Below, one piece after another: positions 15,660 through 23,611 of a stretch of DNA of 64,000 nucleotides; position 1 is the first letter of the stretch; each line of letters opens with the position of its first letter. The notes beneath the pieces are model-generated. The model saw nothing but the letters and a program-made list of their open reading frames with translations. It was not told the DNA's origin and ran no database searches. The position numbers and the translations under genes were made by a program. The stretch comes from Chryseobacterium jejuense (GTDB lineage: Bacteria; Bacteroidota; Bacteroidia; Flavobacteriales; Weeksellaceae), in assembly GCF_900100075.1 (NCBI RefSeq), contig NZ_FNEG01000001.1, positions 248,001 to 312,000 of the forward strand, written 5' to 3'.

Positions 15660-16853
15660 CTACATATCTAATCCAATTCCATCTCCTTCAATCTTGGCAT
15701 CATTCCAATATTTTTCAAAAGAAGGTAATCCGTAATATTTTTGTTTTTTAAATTCTTCATCATATTTCTTTTGTAAATCCTCTTGTGAATGCTCATAAAA
15801 TGTTCCCATAAATGAAAAGGTCATACCTGTTTTTTCTTTATGTTTTTCTCCAAAATATAATAGATAGGCTATAAGTCTAGATTTCTGTTCAAATGACAAA
15901 CTTTCTAATTTTATTCTATCCGTCCTGATATCTTCTAAAACAGATACTATTTCTTTTGAATATTTTTCAGGATCAGAATCCATATAGGAAAATGTTTCGG
16001 AATGTACATTAAAGCTATTATCACAATTTTTAGTATAAAACACCTTCAAATATGTTTCTTTGTCATTGTTGTATTTCTCAATTCCGTTTCCTTTAATATA
16101 CCATTCTAAAAGATCCTTATCTTTTACATAGCCAAAATCTTTAACCAGCGTTTCAAGAAAGGCTTTATCATTAAATTTTAACCATGCAAGATCAGCTTTG
16201 CTATCATTAAATAAATATTTATTTTGAGCGGTAATACGTTGGATATTCTGGTTTCTTTTTTGCAGCAGATTAGGTTCATTCATCCATTTGTTGATTGTAA
16301 TTTCTTCTCCTTTATTGTTTTTATAACTGTTAGGAAGTTTTTTTTCAAATTCAATAACCTCCGGGAATTTTTTTTGATAATCAATAATTTCAGGGATTGT
16401 ATATAAAGGAGCAATGAAGCCGCTATTTTTAAATAAGAAATAGCCATTATAATCTATTGTATTATTCTGATAGTAGATACTTTCCCTATTACAAGGATTG
16501 AAAAAGTTAACATAAATACAATTTTTTGTAGATGAATAATCTAAATCTCTTTGGAATACTAATTTGACCTTTTTTTTGAATTCATCAATAGAGGGTTGTC
16601 TATATCCATTATTTTTTAATATTTTCTCAAGTGTTTGATTTTCAAATTCTAAGTCTTCTTCGTTGTATTGGATTTGAAAATCAACAGCATTACCGATTGT
16701 TGCTTTTAACCCTTTTTTTAACTGTTCTTCAAGTATATTAATTTCATTATTCATGATGACCTTATTTTCTATATTATTTAATTTTTTATCTTCTTTTTGA
16801 CAAGAAGCAAAAAGACTAATAAATGTGCAGATAAGAATTGTTTTTTTTCTCAT
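15660..16853 (-). CDS. lipoprotein next to the hydrolase gene, candidate immunity protein
   Basis: About 397 residues from the ATG at 16853; an upstream in-frame start would overlap the hydrolase gene and spoil the signal peptide. The lipobox is F-A-S-C followed by Q-K-E-D, which fits the K-(D/E)2 lipoprotein surface-export signal described in Capnocytophaga and flavobacteria. The mature protein is mainly helical; the C-terminus holds 'KYYGLPSFEKYWND', shared with the SH3 lipoprotein three genes on. It begins 7 bases after the stop of the lysozyme/CHAP-like gene, the classic position for a cognate immunity gene. The possible surface signal would be odd for a periplasmic immunity protein. Confidence 0.75.
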   Translation of the reverse strand: MRKKTILICTFISLFASCQKEDKKLNNIENKVIMNNEINILEEQLKKGLKATIGNAVDFQIQYNEEDLEFENQTLEKILKNNGYRQPSIDEFKKKVKLVFQRDLDYSSTKNCIYVNFFNPCNRESIYYQNNTIDYNGYFLFKNSGFIAPLYTIPEIIDYQKKFPEVIEFEKKLPNSYKNNKGEEITINKWMNEPNLLQKRNQNIQRITAQNKYLFNDSKADLAWLKFNDKAFLETLVKDFGYVKDKDLLEWYIKGNGIEKYNNDKETYLKVFYTKNCDNSFNVHSETFSYMDSDPEKYSKEIVSVLEDIRTDRIKLESLSFEQKSRLIAYLLYFGEKHKEKTGMTFSFMGTFYEHSQEDLQKKYDEEFKKQKYYGLPSFEKYWNDAKIEGDGIGLDM

Positions 16854-16860
16854 AAATCCT

Positions 16861-19533
16861 TTATGTTGTTTTGCCACTGATTTCATTACTTGATTTTTTT
16901 AGTAAATTGCTTTTGTTTAGTGCTTTAGGGTCTAGCTTGAGTTCTTCTGGTTTAAATTCATCTTCTTTATTGTCTTCATAATCTTCGGGAAGAAAATATC
17001 CTACAATTTTTTGTTCATAGTCCCCTGATGGACTTCTGCTACTAAATTGTAGACTACTTCCTTGATTTCCTCCTATAGGAACAATATTTCCATTACTTTC
17101 ATAGCCATAATGAAAAGCAACGTGCCCACCTCCTCCAGAAATATTTTTCCAGACAATAATACAACCATATACAGGTTTTGAAATTCTTCTCATATGTGAA
17201 GGTCTATCGGGTTTGCTAGCTCCATCATGTAAATAACTTGGATTAAATTCCAAGGCTCTACAGGTGCTAGGGTTTGCATAACCAGCTTTTGCAAGACACC
17301 AACTAGCAAAGGCAGCACACCAAGATACAGATGTTGGATCTGTTTTACTAGTTGTATATTCATTGGGTATCGAAAAATATTCACTTTTAATTCGTGTTAC
17401 TAGAGGATCCTTACCTTCTTTGTAACCTCCATAATTTTTTGCTTCTTCTAATACTATTTCCATCCATGGAGCACGTTTTCCTGTAGATGTTTTTTTCTCT
17501 TCTGGTTTATCTTCACAAGTTCCAATATATCTTTCGCTTTCACCAGGTTTAAAATGTTCACCTTTAACTACTTTTTCTATTTCCCAAATATAAGTTTTAC
17601 CACCTATTTCTCCATAACGTTCTTCATATGCTTGCCTAGTATAAGCCCATCTTTTCCTTTTTACTTTTTCATCCTTTTCAAGCATGAAAGTCGGGTTGGA
17701 AGAATAACCATATTTTGTTACCCAAGGTTCTTTTTGTATATTTTTTAATCTTTGTTCTTGGCTAGTTTTACTACCATCTCCATCAGGAACACTTATACTT
17801 TCATCAAAAACAATATAATTTGGATTGCTACCATTTCCTACTGCGTTAGGTTTAATGACTTGTAAATAGAAATCTACAATAGTATTCATTTTATCTTTAT
17901 TAGCTTTTAAATACTTTTCCACATAATCCATTTGTTCAATAAAAGTCATTTTACCTAGAGCATCATAAGTTGTTTGTAAAGTTCTTGCTGTAGCATCACT
18001 AAATTGAATTAAACCAATGAATTTTGTTCCATTCTTAGTGACTCCTTTTTTAGAAGGGGAAAAAGTACCTACAGATTCTAGATGCATTATAGCCATCAAT
18101 TCATTGGCTTTATCAATTTTATTTTTTTCTCCCCAAATATTTTTACAGACTTCTACTACTTTTTTTCTTTGAGAACAGGTTAATCTCTTTCCCCAAATTA
18201 GTTTATACTCATCTTTGCAAACACAAAGGGTTTGACCTTTATTTTGTTGAGTATTTTCTTTCTTAGTAGCAGTTATTCCATCATCTTGTTTCTTAGGAGC
18301 TTCCATTATATCCACATCAATTATTTTTGATTTGGATGAGATGTTCAAAATAATAACTTCTGCAAAGATTTCCTGTTGACCTCCCTTCCAATATTCTCCA
18401 CTATCCGGATTCTTGGGATCATTTCCTATTTCTCCTGTTTTCTGCATTTTATCTGTAAGAGGAATAAGAACATCTAAATTGTCAGATGAAAAAGTATGGT
18501 CACGGCTGTAAAGCAGATCATCTCCTATAAGGTCATGTTCCCAGATTTTCAAAGTACATTTTTTACCTATAAGGTTTTTTGATTTAATAGAAACTTTTAT
18601 TGTTTCTCCAAATTTAGGATTTTTAGTGAAGTCCTTACCATTTATATCAGTCAATTTTATCTGGGTAATTTCTCCTTTTTTATCCGGTTGATTATTAGGT
18701 GAGTTTGGCCTAGTAGAGCCTTTTGGAGAATCTGGCTTAGGCTTTGGAGGAGCTGGTTTTGGTTTCGACTGTGGTTTTTCGCTATTGTTACTTCCAGTAG
18801 GTTTTTTAGGTGGAGGAGTAGGTGCTTTATATTCAGGATTATCAACACTGGCATTATCTGAAGCTTTTAACTTTCCTTTGTATTCTGCGATAACATAATA
18901 TTCATGTTTCTTTTTATCATCCTCTCGCTTATTAGCAATGGTGATATAAGTATTAAGTAAAGCAAAATTCCAACGGGCATATCCCTTGCTATCTACCTGT
19001 ACAGGGGTAGATTTTAATATAAATTGATTTTTTTTATTATGACCTTCACCTATTTCATCATCTTCCCAAAGAGAGAATGTGATATATTCTCCTTCCATTC
19101 CTTTACATTTGGCTGTTGCCCATAACCGATCTTTATAGCTTAATTTTTTATTAACGGGAGTTCCATCCTGATAGGTAAGTTTTATTACCAGTATTTCTTT
19201 TTCTTTAGGGGGTGTCTGCTGTTCGTTTTTTTGTGGTTTTACAATAATAGACATTGGTTCTTTACCTTCAGAGTCATGAAGATATCCTTCAACCCTAAAA
19301 GTATATTTCCAGGCATCTTTACCAAATGTAAAGTGGCTTATTCCTTGCTTTTTTATTGTAGTCGTGGTAAACTTACCATTCTCTCTCTTTCTGAATAATT
19401 CCCAGGTCACAAGTGATTCTTTTCGTTCACTCAGTGGAGTATCGGGATACCATTCCGTTACTTTATAAAATGTTTTGACTCCGGTTTTTGGAGATGTATT
19501 TCCTGTAATTCTTAAAACGCCTTTTTTTGCCAT
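16861..19533 (-). CDS. multidomain peptidoglycan hydrolase-like protein (lysozyme-like plus CHAP-like), candidate effector
   Basis: An 890-residue protein with no signal peptide. N-terminal residues 1-105 are of unknown fold. Two similar beta-sandwich modules follow (~113-232 and ~287-412, both opening 'I.L(T/I)KLT..(D/N)G' with a 'WE(D/H)D.IG' motif), split by a Pro/Lys/Ser-rich linker (~237-285). A lysozyme- or transglycosylase-like domain covers ~437-660 with E486 in 'IMHLESVG' as likely acid and 'FIGLIQFSDATA' after it. A CHAP/NlpC-P60-like amidase domain of the TIGR02594 type follows (~688-850) with C739 in 'VSWCAAFASW' and H804 in 'GGHVAF'. It should cut both glycan strands and stem peptides. 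Lack of a signal plus the LysM-PAAR neighbour imply delivery by an injection machine, an inference. Confidence 0.82.
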   Translation of the reverse strand: MAKKGVLRITGNTSPKTGVKTFYKVTEWYPDTPLSERKESLVTWELFRKRENGKFTTTTIKKQGISHFTFGKDAWKYTFRVEGYLHDSEGKEPMSIIVKPQKNEQQTPPKEKEILVIKLTYQDGTPVNKKLSYKDRLWATAKCKGMEGEYITFSLWEDDEIGEGHNKKNQFILKSTPVQVDSKGYARWNFALLNTYITIANKREDDKKKHEYYVIAEYKGKLKASDNASVDNPEYKAPTPPPKKPTGSNNSEKPQSKPKPAPPKPKPDSPKGSTRPNSPNNQPDKKGEITQIKLTDINGKDFTKNPKFGETIKVSIKSKNLIGKKCTLKIWEHDLIGDDLLYSRDHTFSSDNLDVLIPLTDKMQKTGEIGNDPKNPDSGEYWKGGQQEIFAEVIILNISSKSKIIDVDIMEAPKKQDDGITATKKENTQQNKGQTLCVCKDEYKLIWGKRLTCSQRKKVVEVCKNIWGEKNKIDKANELMAIMHLESVGTFSPSKKGVTKNGTKFIGLIQFSDATARTLQTTYDALGKMTFIEQMDYVEKYLKANKDKMNTIVDFYLQVIKPNAVGNGSNPNYIVFDESISVPDGDGSKTSQEQRLKNIQKEPWVTKYGYSSNPTFMLEKDEKVKRKRWAYTRQAYEERYGEIGGKTYIWEIEKVVKGEHFKPGESERYIGTCEDKPEEKKTSTGKRAPWMEIVLEEAKNYGGYKEGKDPLVTRIKSEYFSIPNEYTTSKTDPTSVSWCAAFASWCLAKAGYANPSTCRALEFNPSYLHDGASKPDRPSHMRRISKPVYGCIIVWKNISGGGGHVAFHYGYESNGNIVPIGGNQGSSLQFSSRSPSGDYEQKIVGYFLPEDYEDNKEDEFKPEELKLDPKALNKSNLLKKSSNEISGKTT

Positions 19534-19551
19534 GATTTTTAGTTTTTAGGG

Positions 19552-20382
19552 TTACCAGGCTTCAGCCTCATTTTCTTCAGTTTCAGCTTTGAATTCATCA
19601 AAATTGATAACAGGATTATACACTTGCTGCTCCTGGCTTTTGGCACTGGCAACATTGCTTTTACCAGCTTCACTTTGCTGGCCGTGTTTTAAGATGGTTA
19701 TTTTTCCGCCTGTGGTGCACATTAATTCAGAAATTTCTGTCAGGCAGCTTTTCCCCATTACTTTTACTTTTTCATAAGGCTTTTGCCATTTTCCTGTCGC
19801 CGCATAAGCGCAGGGAAGATAGCCTCCGGAAGTGGGCTTAAGTTTACATTGTCCAAAAGGCTGTGCAGGAGGATCAAGTTGTACATCGTCTTCTGTAACC
19901 GCAAGATAGTCTGCTTCTCCTTCTTTATTGTTCCAGTAATGCTTCTGGTGGCTGGTTACCTTAAATTTAGGAAACTTAAAACCCTGATTACACTGTACTG
20001 TTCCTTTCTGTATGACAAAATATTTTCCATCATGGGGACCGGAACTGCTTTCCCCACCTTTATCTTTTTTGTCTTGTTTTTCTTCTATTTTTTCAGAGGA
20101 TTGGGTTTCACCGGATGGTTGTTCTGAAGCAGATTCATCATGAGTTCCTTCCTCTGTAGTTTCTTCTTGAGCAGTAGCAGAGGGCTGCGAATCATTTTCT
20201 TCATCCATAAATTGAGGCCCTTCCGGAATAAGAATTTTCTTTCCGGGAACAGGCTCCTGCATAATATCTTCCTCTGAACAGTGAAGGTTGTGATAGGTTT
20301 TTAAAATACCTTCATTTTTCAGCTTAAATTGCTGGGCCAGGGAACTGAACGTATCACCTTGCTGTATGACATAATTTTTCAT
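19552..20382 (-). CDS. LysM and PAAR-like (DUF4280) protein
   Basis: A 276-residue protein without signal peptide. An N-terminal LysM (residues ~3-55, 'YVIQQGDTFSSLAQQF') is followed by an acidic Ser/Glu/Gln-rich linker (~57-115), then a DUF4280 PAAR-like domain (~117-232) with Cys at about 131, 179, 191, 213 and 222 and the closing 'MCTTGGKITILKHGQ'. PAAR-like proteins sharpen the tip of type VI or extracellular contractile spikes and carry effectors. The gene is 1 base from the upstream LysM gene and 18 bases from the downstream hydrolase gene, so the three are one operon. No Hcp, VgrG, sheath or baseplate gene lies in the window. Confidence 0.88.
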   Translation of the reverse strand: MKNYVIQQGDTFSSLAQQFKLKNEGILKTYHNLHCSEEDIMQEPVPGKKILIPEGPQFMDEENDSQPSATAQEETTEEGTHDESASEQPSGETQSSEKIEEKQDKKDKGGESSSGPHDGKYFVIQKGTVQCNQGFKFPKFKVTSHQKHYWNNKEGEADYLAVTEDDVQLDPPAQPFGQCKLKPTSGGYLPCAYAATGKWQKPYEKVKVMGKSCLTEISELMCTTGGKITILKHGQQSEAGKSNVASAKSQEQQVYNPVINFDEFKAETEENEAEAW

Positions 20383-20383
20383 A

Positions 20384-21406
20384 TTATCCTTGTGTTATTG
20401 TGAGGGTGTGTTTTCGTATGAGCTCCTCTTCACGCCAGAGACTTATAGTCGCTGAGGCCTGAACCAGGTTTCTGCTTTTCTTATGAGTGGTGTATTCTAT
20501 AATGATATTTCCTGTAACAGGATCATCAACAGCCTCATTATACTTTGTTGCTGTTCTTAATTCCTGTAAACTGTAAAATTCTGTACTGTTTCCTGTTAAA
20601 GTAGTTGTAATATAGTCCTGATCTTCATTTTCCTGTTCAATTTCCATAGTACAAGGGACAGAGAATGAATTTTGTAAAAAATAAAAAGATTCTGTCCATT
20701 CTGTTTTCTTATGAAACCATTCCAGTTTGGGGAATAAAACCTGAAAGAGGAGCGTGCTTTGTAATTGACCCAGGAAAAACTTTTCATCTGCAATATTCTT
20801 TTCAAACTTATCCATATAACGTTCAGAAACTTCTCCTGCAAAGAAATCAAGACCTTTACGCTTGTCAGCAAAGGTTTGGGTAATCTTTCGATGATCTGTA
20901 AATCTTATAATTTTACCTGATTCATTGAGTGTAAAATCAATAGGCATAATGCTTTTCATGCAGGTAATGGAAAGCTCGCTTATCTTATCCTCAGGAGTTT
21001 TTCCATGGGTTTTAAAATGATTCTGACTGTAGGATATGATATGATGATTTGTACTTTTATTTTTCCGAACATCAATCTCCACTGTATAATCTATCGTTAG
21101 ATTAGATTCAAATGGGTTTTCAAATGTTTCAGAGACATTATAAGTCTGGGAAAAAAATGAATTAGGGATCTGTGATGAGGGAAGTATATTTTTCTTTTTA
21201 TGATCCTTTTGTTTTTCAGTTTGAACTTGTAAAGGGACGAGTACTGTTTTAACCTCATTAAGATTCTCAAACCAAATCCTGTTCATTCTTTGACAATGGG
21301 AATTATGAAATAATTTAAGTTCCTCCACAGTTATGTTCAACCGGGCAGCTATGGAGCTTAGGGTATCTCCATGCCGGACCTTATATTCTAAAAAGTAAAT
21401 TTCCAT
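20384..21406 (-). CDS. LysM-domain protein of PAAR/hydrolase operon
   Basis: About 340 residues from the ATG at 21406 (a TTG one codon earlier is also open). Residues ~6-55 form a LysM with 'YKVRHGDTLSSIAARLNI' and a following 'HNSHC', matching 'HNLHC' at the same place in the PAAR-like protein, so the two N-termini are related. The rest (~80-340) is beta-rich and not recognised. There is no signal peptide, so the LysM probably serves assembly on a spike or hub rather than cell-wall binding in the periplasm. It is the first gene of the operon and has a 200-base upstream gap to a divergent gene. Confidence 0.8.
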   Translation of the reverse strand: MEIYFLEYKVRHGDTLSSIAARLNITVEELKLFHNSHCQRMNRIWFENLNEVKTVLVPLQVQTEKQKDHKKKNILPSSQIPNSFFSQTYNVSETFENPFESNLTIDYTVEIDVRKNKSTNHHIISYSQNHFKTHGKTPEDKISELSITCMKSIMPIDFTLNESGKIIRFTDHRKITQTFADKRKGLDFFAGEVSERYMDKFEKNIADEKFFLGQLQSTLLFQVLFPKLEWFHKKTEWTESFYFLQNSFSVPCTMEIEQENEDQDYITTTLTGNSTEFYSLQELRTATKYNEAVDDPVTGNIIIEYTTHKKSRNLVQASATISLWREEELIRKHTLTITQG

Positions 21407-21605
21407 CAAATGTGAATTATAGTATAAAACTATTAAAAAACTAAATTCGAAATTAATTTTTAAGGTTAAATTTTAAAAATTGTAGTAAAACTACGACAAA
21501 GGTTTCTCAGGTATTTTAATTCAAAGCCAAGCGAAGATTTATTAATTTTGTGGAAATGAGAGGTGATGGAGCAATATGACATTTCTGACCTCTAACCATA
21601 ATGAT

Positions 21606-22256
21606 ATGCAAAATAAATATTTACAAAGCCTTTTCATCCTATTGATAACATTCCAGTTTGGGTATGCGGTAAATATTATTCCTAACTCTTCAGAGTTTTC
21701 GATAGTAAAAGGTGATACCATAAAAATTAAGGAAAGCCTTAATGAAGAAGATATTGAAGCCAATGAGTATCTTAAAGACCGTTTGAAACCTATTCAGACT
21801 AATTTTAAGAGAATCAATTCTATAAAAAAATGGACCTCCATCCAAAAGAAAAATATTGAAGGTGAGTCTGCTGAAGGTGGAGAAGCCACTTATTACTATA
21901 AAAATAACCGTCTGGAAAAGGTTATGGCCAGACATTATGGAGAAATGGGGCAGGCTCTGATTGAATACTACCTGTTCAACGGAAAGCTATCTTTTGTTTT
22001 TGAAAAAGATTATGAGTACAACCGTCCGCTTTTCTATGATGCAAAAGCAATGAAAGAAAATAATGATACGGAAGCTTTTGATTTTGAAAAATCAGAGATT
22101 ACAGAAACCCGTAATTATTTTGAAAGTGGGTCTCTGCTGCATATTGTCAATAGTCAGGATTGTGGAGCTCCTTTCAGTGGAGATTATATGAGAGAGGAGG
22201 ATAAAAGAATGAAAGATGATTTTAAAAGGCTTCTAAAACTGGAGAAAGAAAAGTAG
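21606..22256 (+). CDS. secreted protein of unknown function
   Basis: About 216 residues from the ATG at 21606, which gives a clean signal peptide ('MQNKYLQSLFILLITFQFGY' then A); an upstream in-frame ATG at 21576 would place ten polar residues in front. The mature protein has an acidic segment and an alternating beta region with repeated 'YYYKNNRLEKVMARHYG' and 'IEYYLFNGKLSFVFEKDYEY' that look like tandem beta-hairpins. No family recognised. It is the only plus-strand gene in this part and is divergent from the LysM/PAAR operon, so it may have a shared control region with it. Confidence 0.72.
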   Translation: MQNKYLQSLFILLITFQFGYAVNIIPNSSEFSIVKGDTIKIKESLNEEDIEANEYLKDRLKPIQTNFKRINSIKKWTSIQKKNIEGESAEGGEATYYYKNNRLEKVMARHYGEMGQALIEYYLFNGKLSFVFEKDYEYNRPLFYDAKAMKENNDTEAFDFEKSEITETRNYFESGSLLHIVNSQDCGAPFSGDYMREEDKRMKDDFKRLLKLEKEK

Positions 22257-22319
22257 ATGTTTTTTATTTTACCACCTAGAGGCATAGGTGATTAGCGATA
22301 AATGAATTATTTTAATCTT

Positions 22320-22349
22320 GAAAATCGTAGATTTTCAAAAACTTAAGTG
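22320..22349 (-). repeat. dispersed inverted repeat, copy 1 (CACTTAAG type)
   Basis: On the minus strand this reads CACTTAAG, T5, then the hairpin GAAAATC-TAC-GATTTTC. A nearly identical copy lies at 51066-51097 in the ilvN-ilvC gap. A second ACTTAAGTG follows at 22376-22384. Confidence 0.7.
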
Positions 22350-22473
22350 TTGTTTTTATACATTAAGCTTTAAAAACTTAAGTGTCTAAAAACTTTTGTG
22401 CCTTTTGACTTTGTCGAAATAACAATCATCGACTAACAGGAGATAATCTTCGATTTGTGGTTTAAAAACAATT

Positions 22474-23010
22474 TTATTTTACTTCCTTAATAAGAGAAAG
22501 ACGTTCCTCAACCTCTTTGATCTTATTGATCCAGTAATTAATACCTTCCTGGTTTGTTACAGTTTCTTTAAATGCATTGCGGTTTACCGTCCATAATTCG
22601 GATCTGTTTTTTTGATACTCAATTTCACGTTCCCTTTTGGTTTCCGGCTCTATGCGATATCTCCAATAGACCAGTGAATGCATGTATTCTGCACGTATTT
22701 TTTCAAAGTAAGCGATAATAGCTTTGCGGTCCTGAGGAATATATCCCGGTCCGGAACAGCCACAGGAATGAAAAGTAATTCCTACAGTATACAGATCCCT
22801 GATATGTGCCCATTGTTTATGATCATTCTTTGCCGGTGATTCAAAGTCCAAACCCATATTGGCCATAAGGTTCCCACATTCTGGGCATTTGGCTTCTACA
22901 GAGATCTGCGCGTCTCTGTCTACATCTTTTAAAACACGACGTTTGAAGGTTTTCTGACAGTTGAAACAAGCATAGTGACCTTTATAAACCATCATGGCAT
23001 ATCGACACAT
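22474..23010 (-). CDS. zinc-ribbon-like protein of unknown function
   Basis: A 178-residue cytosolic protein. Two C-x-x-C pairs near residues 16-19 ('YACFNCQKTF') and 43-46 ('AKCPECGNLM') look like a zinc ribbon, and a further 'FHSCGCSGPGY' around residue 80 adds three Cys/His. The C-terminal half is helical and highly charged ('EPETKREREIEYQKNR'). No known family; it could bind nucleic acid or act as a metal sensor. The next gene upstream on the same strand is 29 bases away, so they likely form a pair. Confidence 0.7.
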   Translation of the reverse strand: MCRYAMMVYKGHYACFNCQKTFKRRVLKDVDRDAQISVEAKCPECGNLMANMGLDFESPAKNDHKQWAHIRDLYTVGITFHSCGCSGPGYIPQDRKAIIAYFEKIRAEYMHSLVYWRYRIEPETKREREIEYQKNRSELWTVNRNAFKETVTNQEGINYWINKIKEVEERLSLIKEVK

Positions 23011-23039
23011 AGGATAATTTTTGTTTTTATAGTTATTAA

Positions 23040-23516
23040 TTATTTTTTCTCTTCATAGCTGATTCCCATAAAACTGCTGGCACTTCTTGGGTCATAAACG
23101 GACCAGACACTTCCCCAGGGAAAAATGAAAGTACAACTTGGGTAAGGTGTTTTCTTTTTCCGGGTTGGAGGCATTCCCAACACTAAGGTCAGAAATTTAT
23201 TATTTCGGTAAAATACCTGCATTTCCTTTTCTTCCGTCCATTCATTCCAGTCTTTGGCATCAGTGCTTTCCCATGTATTCAGGTGCATGCTGTGCAGCTG
23301 ATCTCCCAAAAAGCAGAGACTCAAGGAAAGTTGATGGCCTTCAACCTCGATAGCTTTGAAATAATACCAAAAATATCCGGTTTTCACATCCCACATATTC
23401 TGATACTTTTCTATATAAAAACCAGTCTGTTTCAACTGATCCAGCGGCATTCCCTTGTACAATTGAGTGTTGAAATCTTCCAGGTTCAAGCCTCCGTTTT
23501 CATTGTTAACCAGCAT
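23040..23516 (-). CDS. hypothetical protein
   Basis: About 158 residues from the ATG at 23516 (a TTG two codons earlier is open). No signal peptide or membrane helix. It is rich in aromatic residues and Trp ('GYFWYYFKAIEVEGHQLSLS', 'WGSVWSVYDPRSASSFMG'), suggesting a compact alpha/beta domain. Not recognised. It pairs with the zinc-ribbon gene downstream. The pair lies on the edge of the PAAR/hydrolase island, but a functional tie is not evident. Confidence 0.65.
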   Translation of the reverse strand: MLVNNENGGLNLEDFNTQLYKGMPLDQLKQTGFYIEKYQNMWDVKTGYFWYYFKAIEVEGHQLSLSLCFLGDQLHSMHLNTWESTDAKDWNEWTEEKEMQVFYRNNKFLTLVLGMPPTRKKKTPYPSCTFIFPWGSVWSVYDPRSASSFMGISYEEKK

Positions 23517-23611
23517 ATTCAAAAAAAAATGAAGCTATAAATATACCCGTTTTTTCTTTACAGACAACGAATAATATTTACAGCTTCCAGTAGAAATAGA
23601 AAATATCGGTG

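Noticed and set aside
10181..16853. Reading the lipoprotein array as prophage or insertion-sequence remnants
   Set aside because: No phage structural, lysis or transposase genes; all nine frames are intact with good lipoboxes.
16861..19533. Calling the hydrolase a phage endolysin
   Set aside because: No holin or phage genes nearby, and it follows a PAAR-like/LysM operon; the multidomain N-terminus does not fit endolysins.
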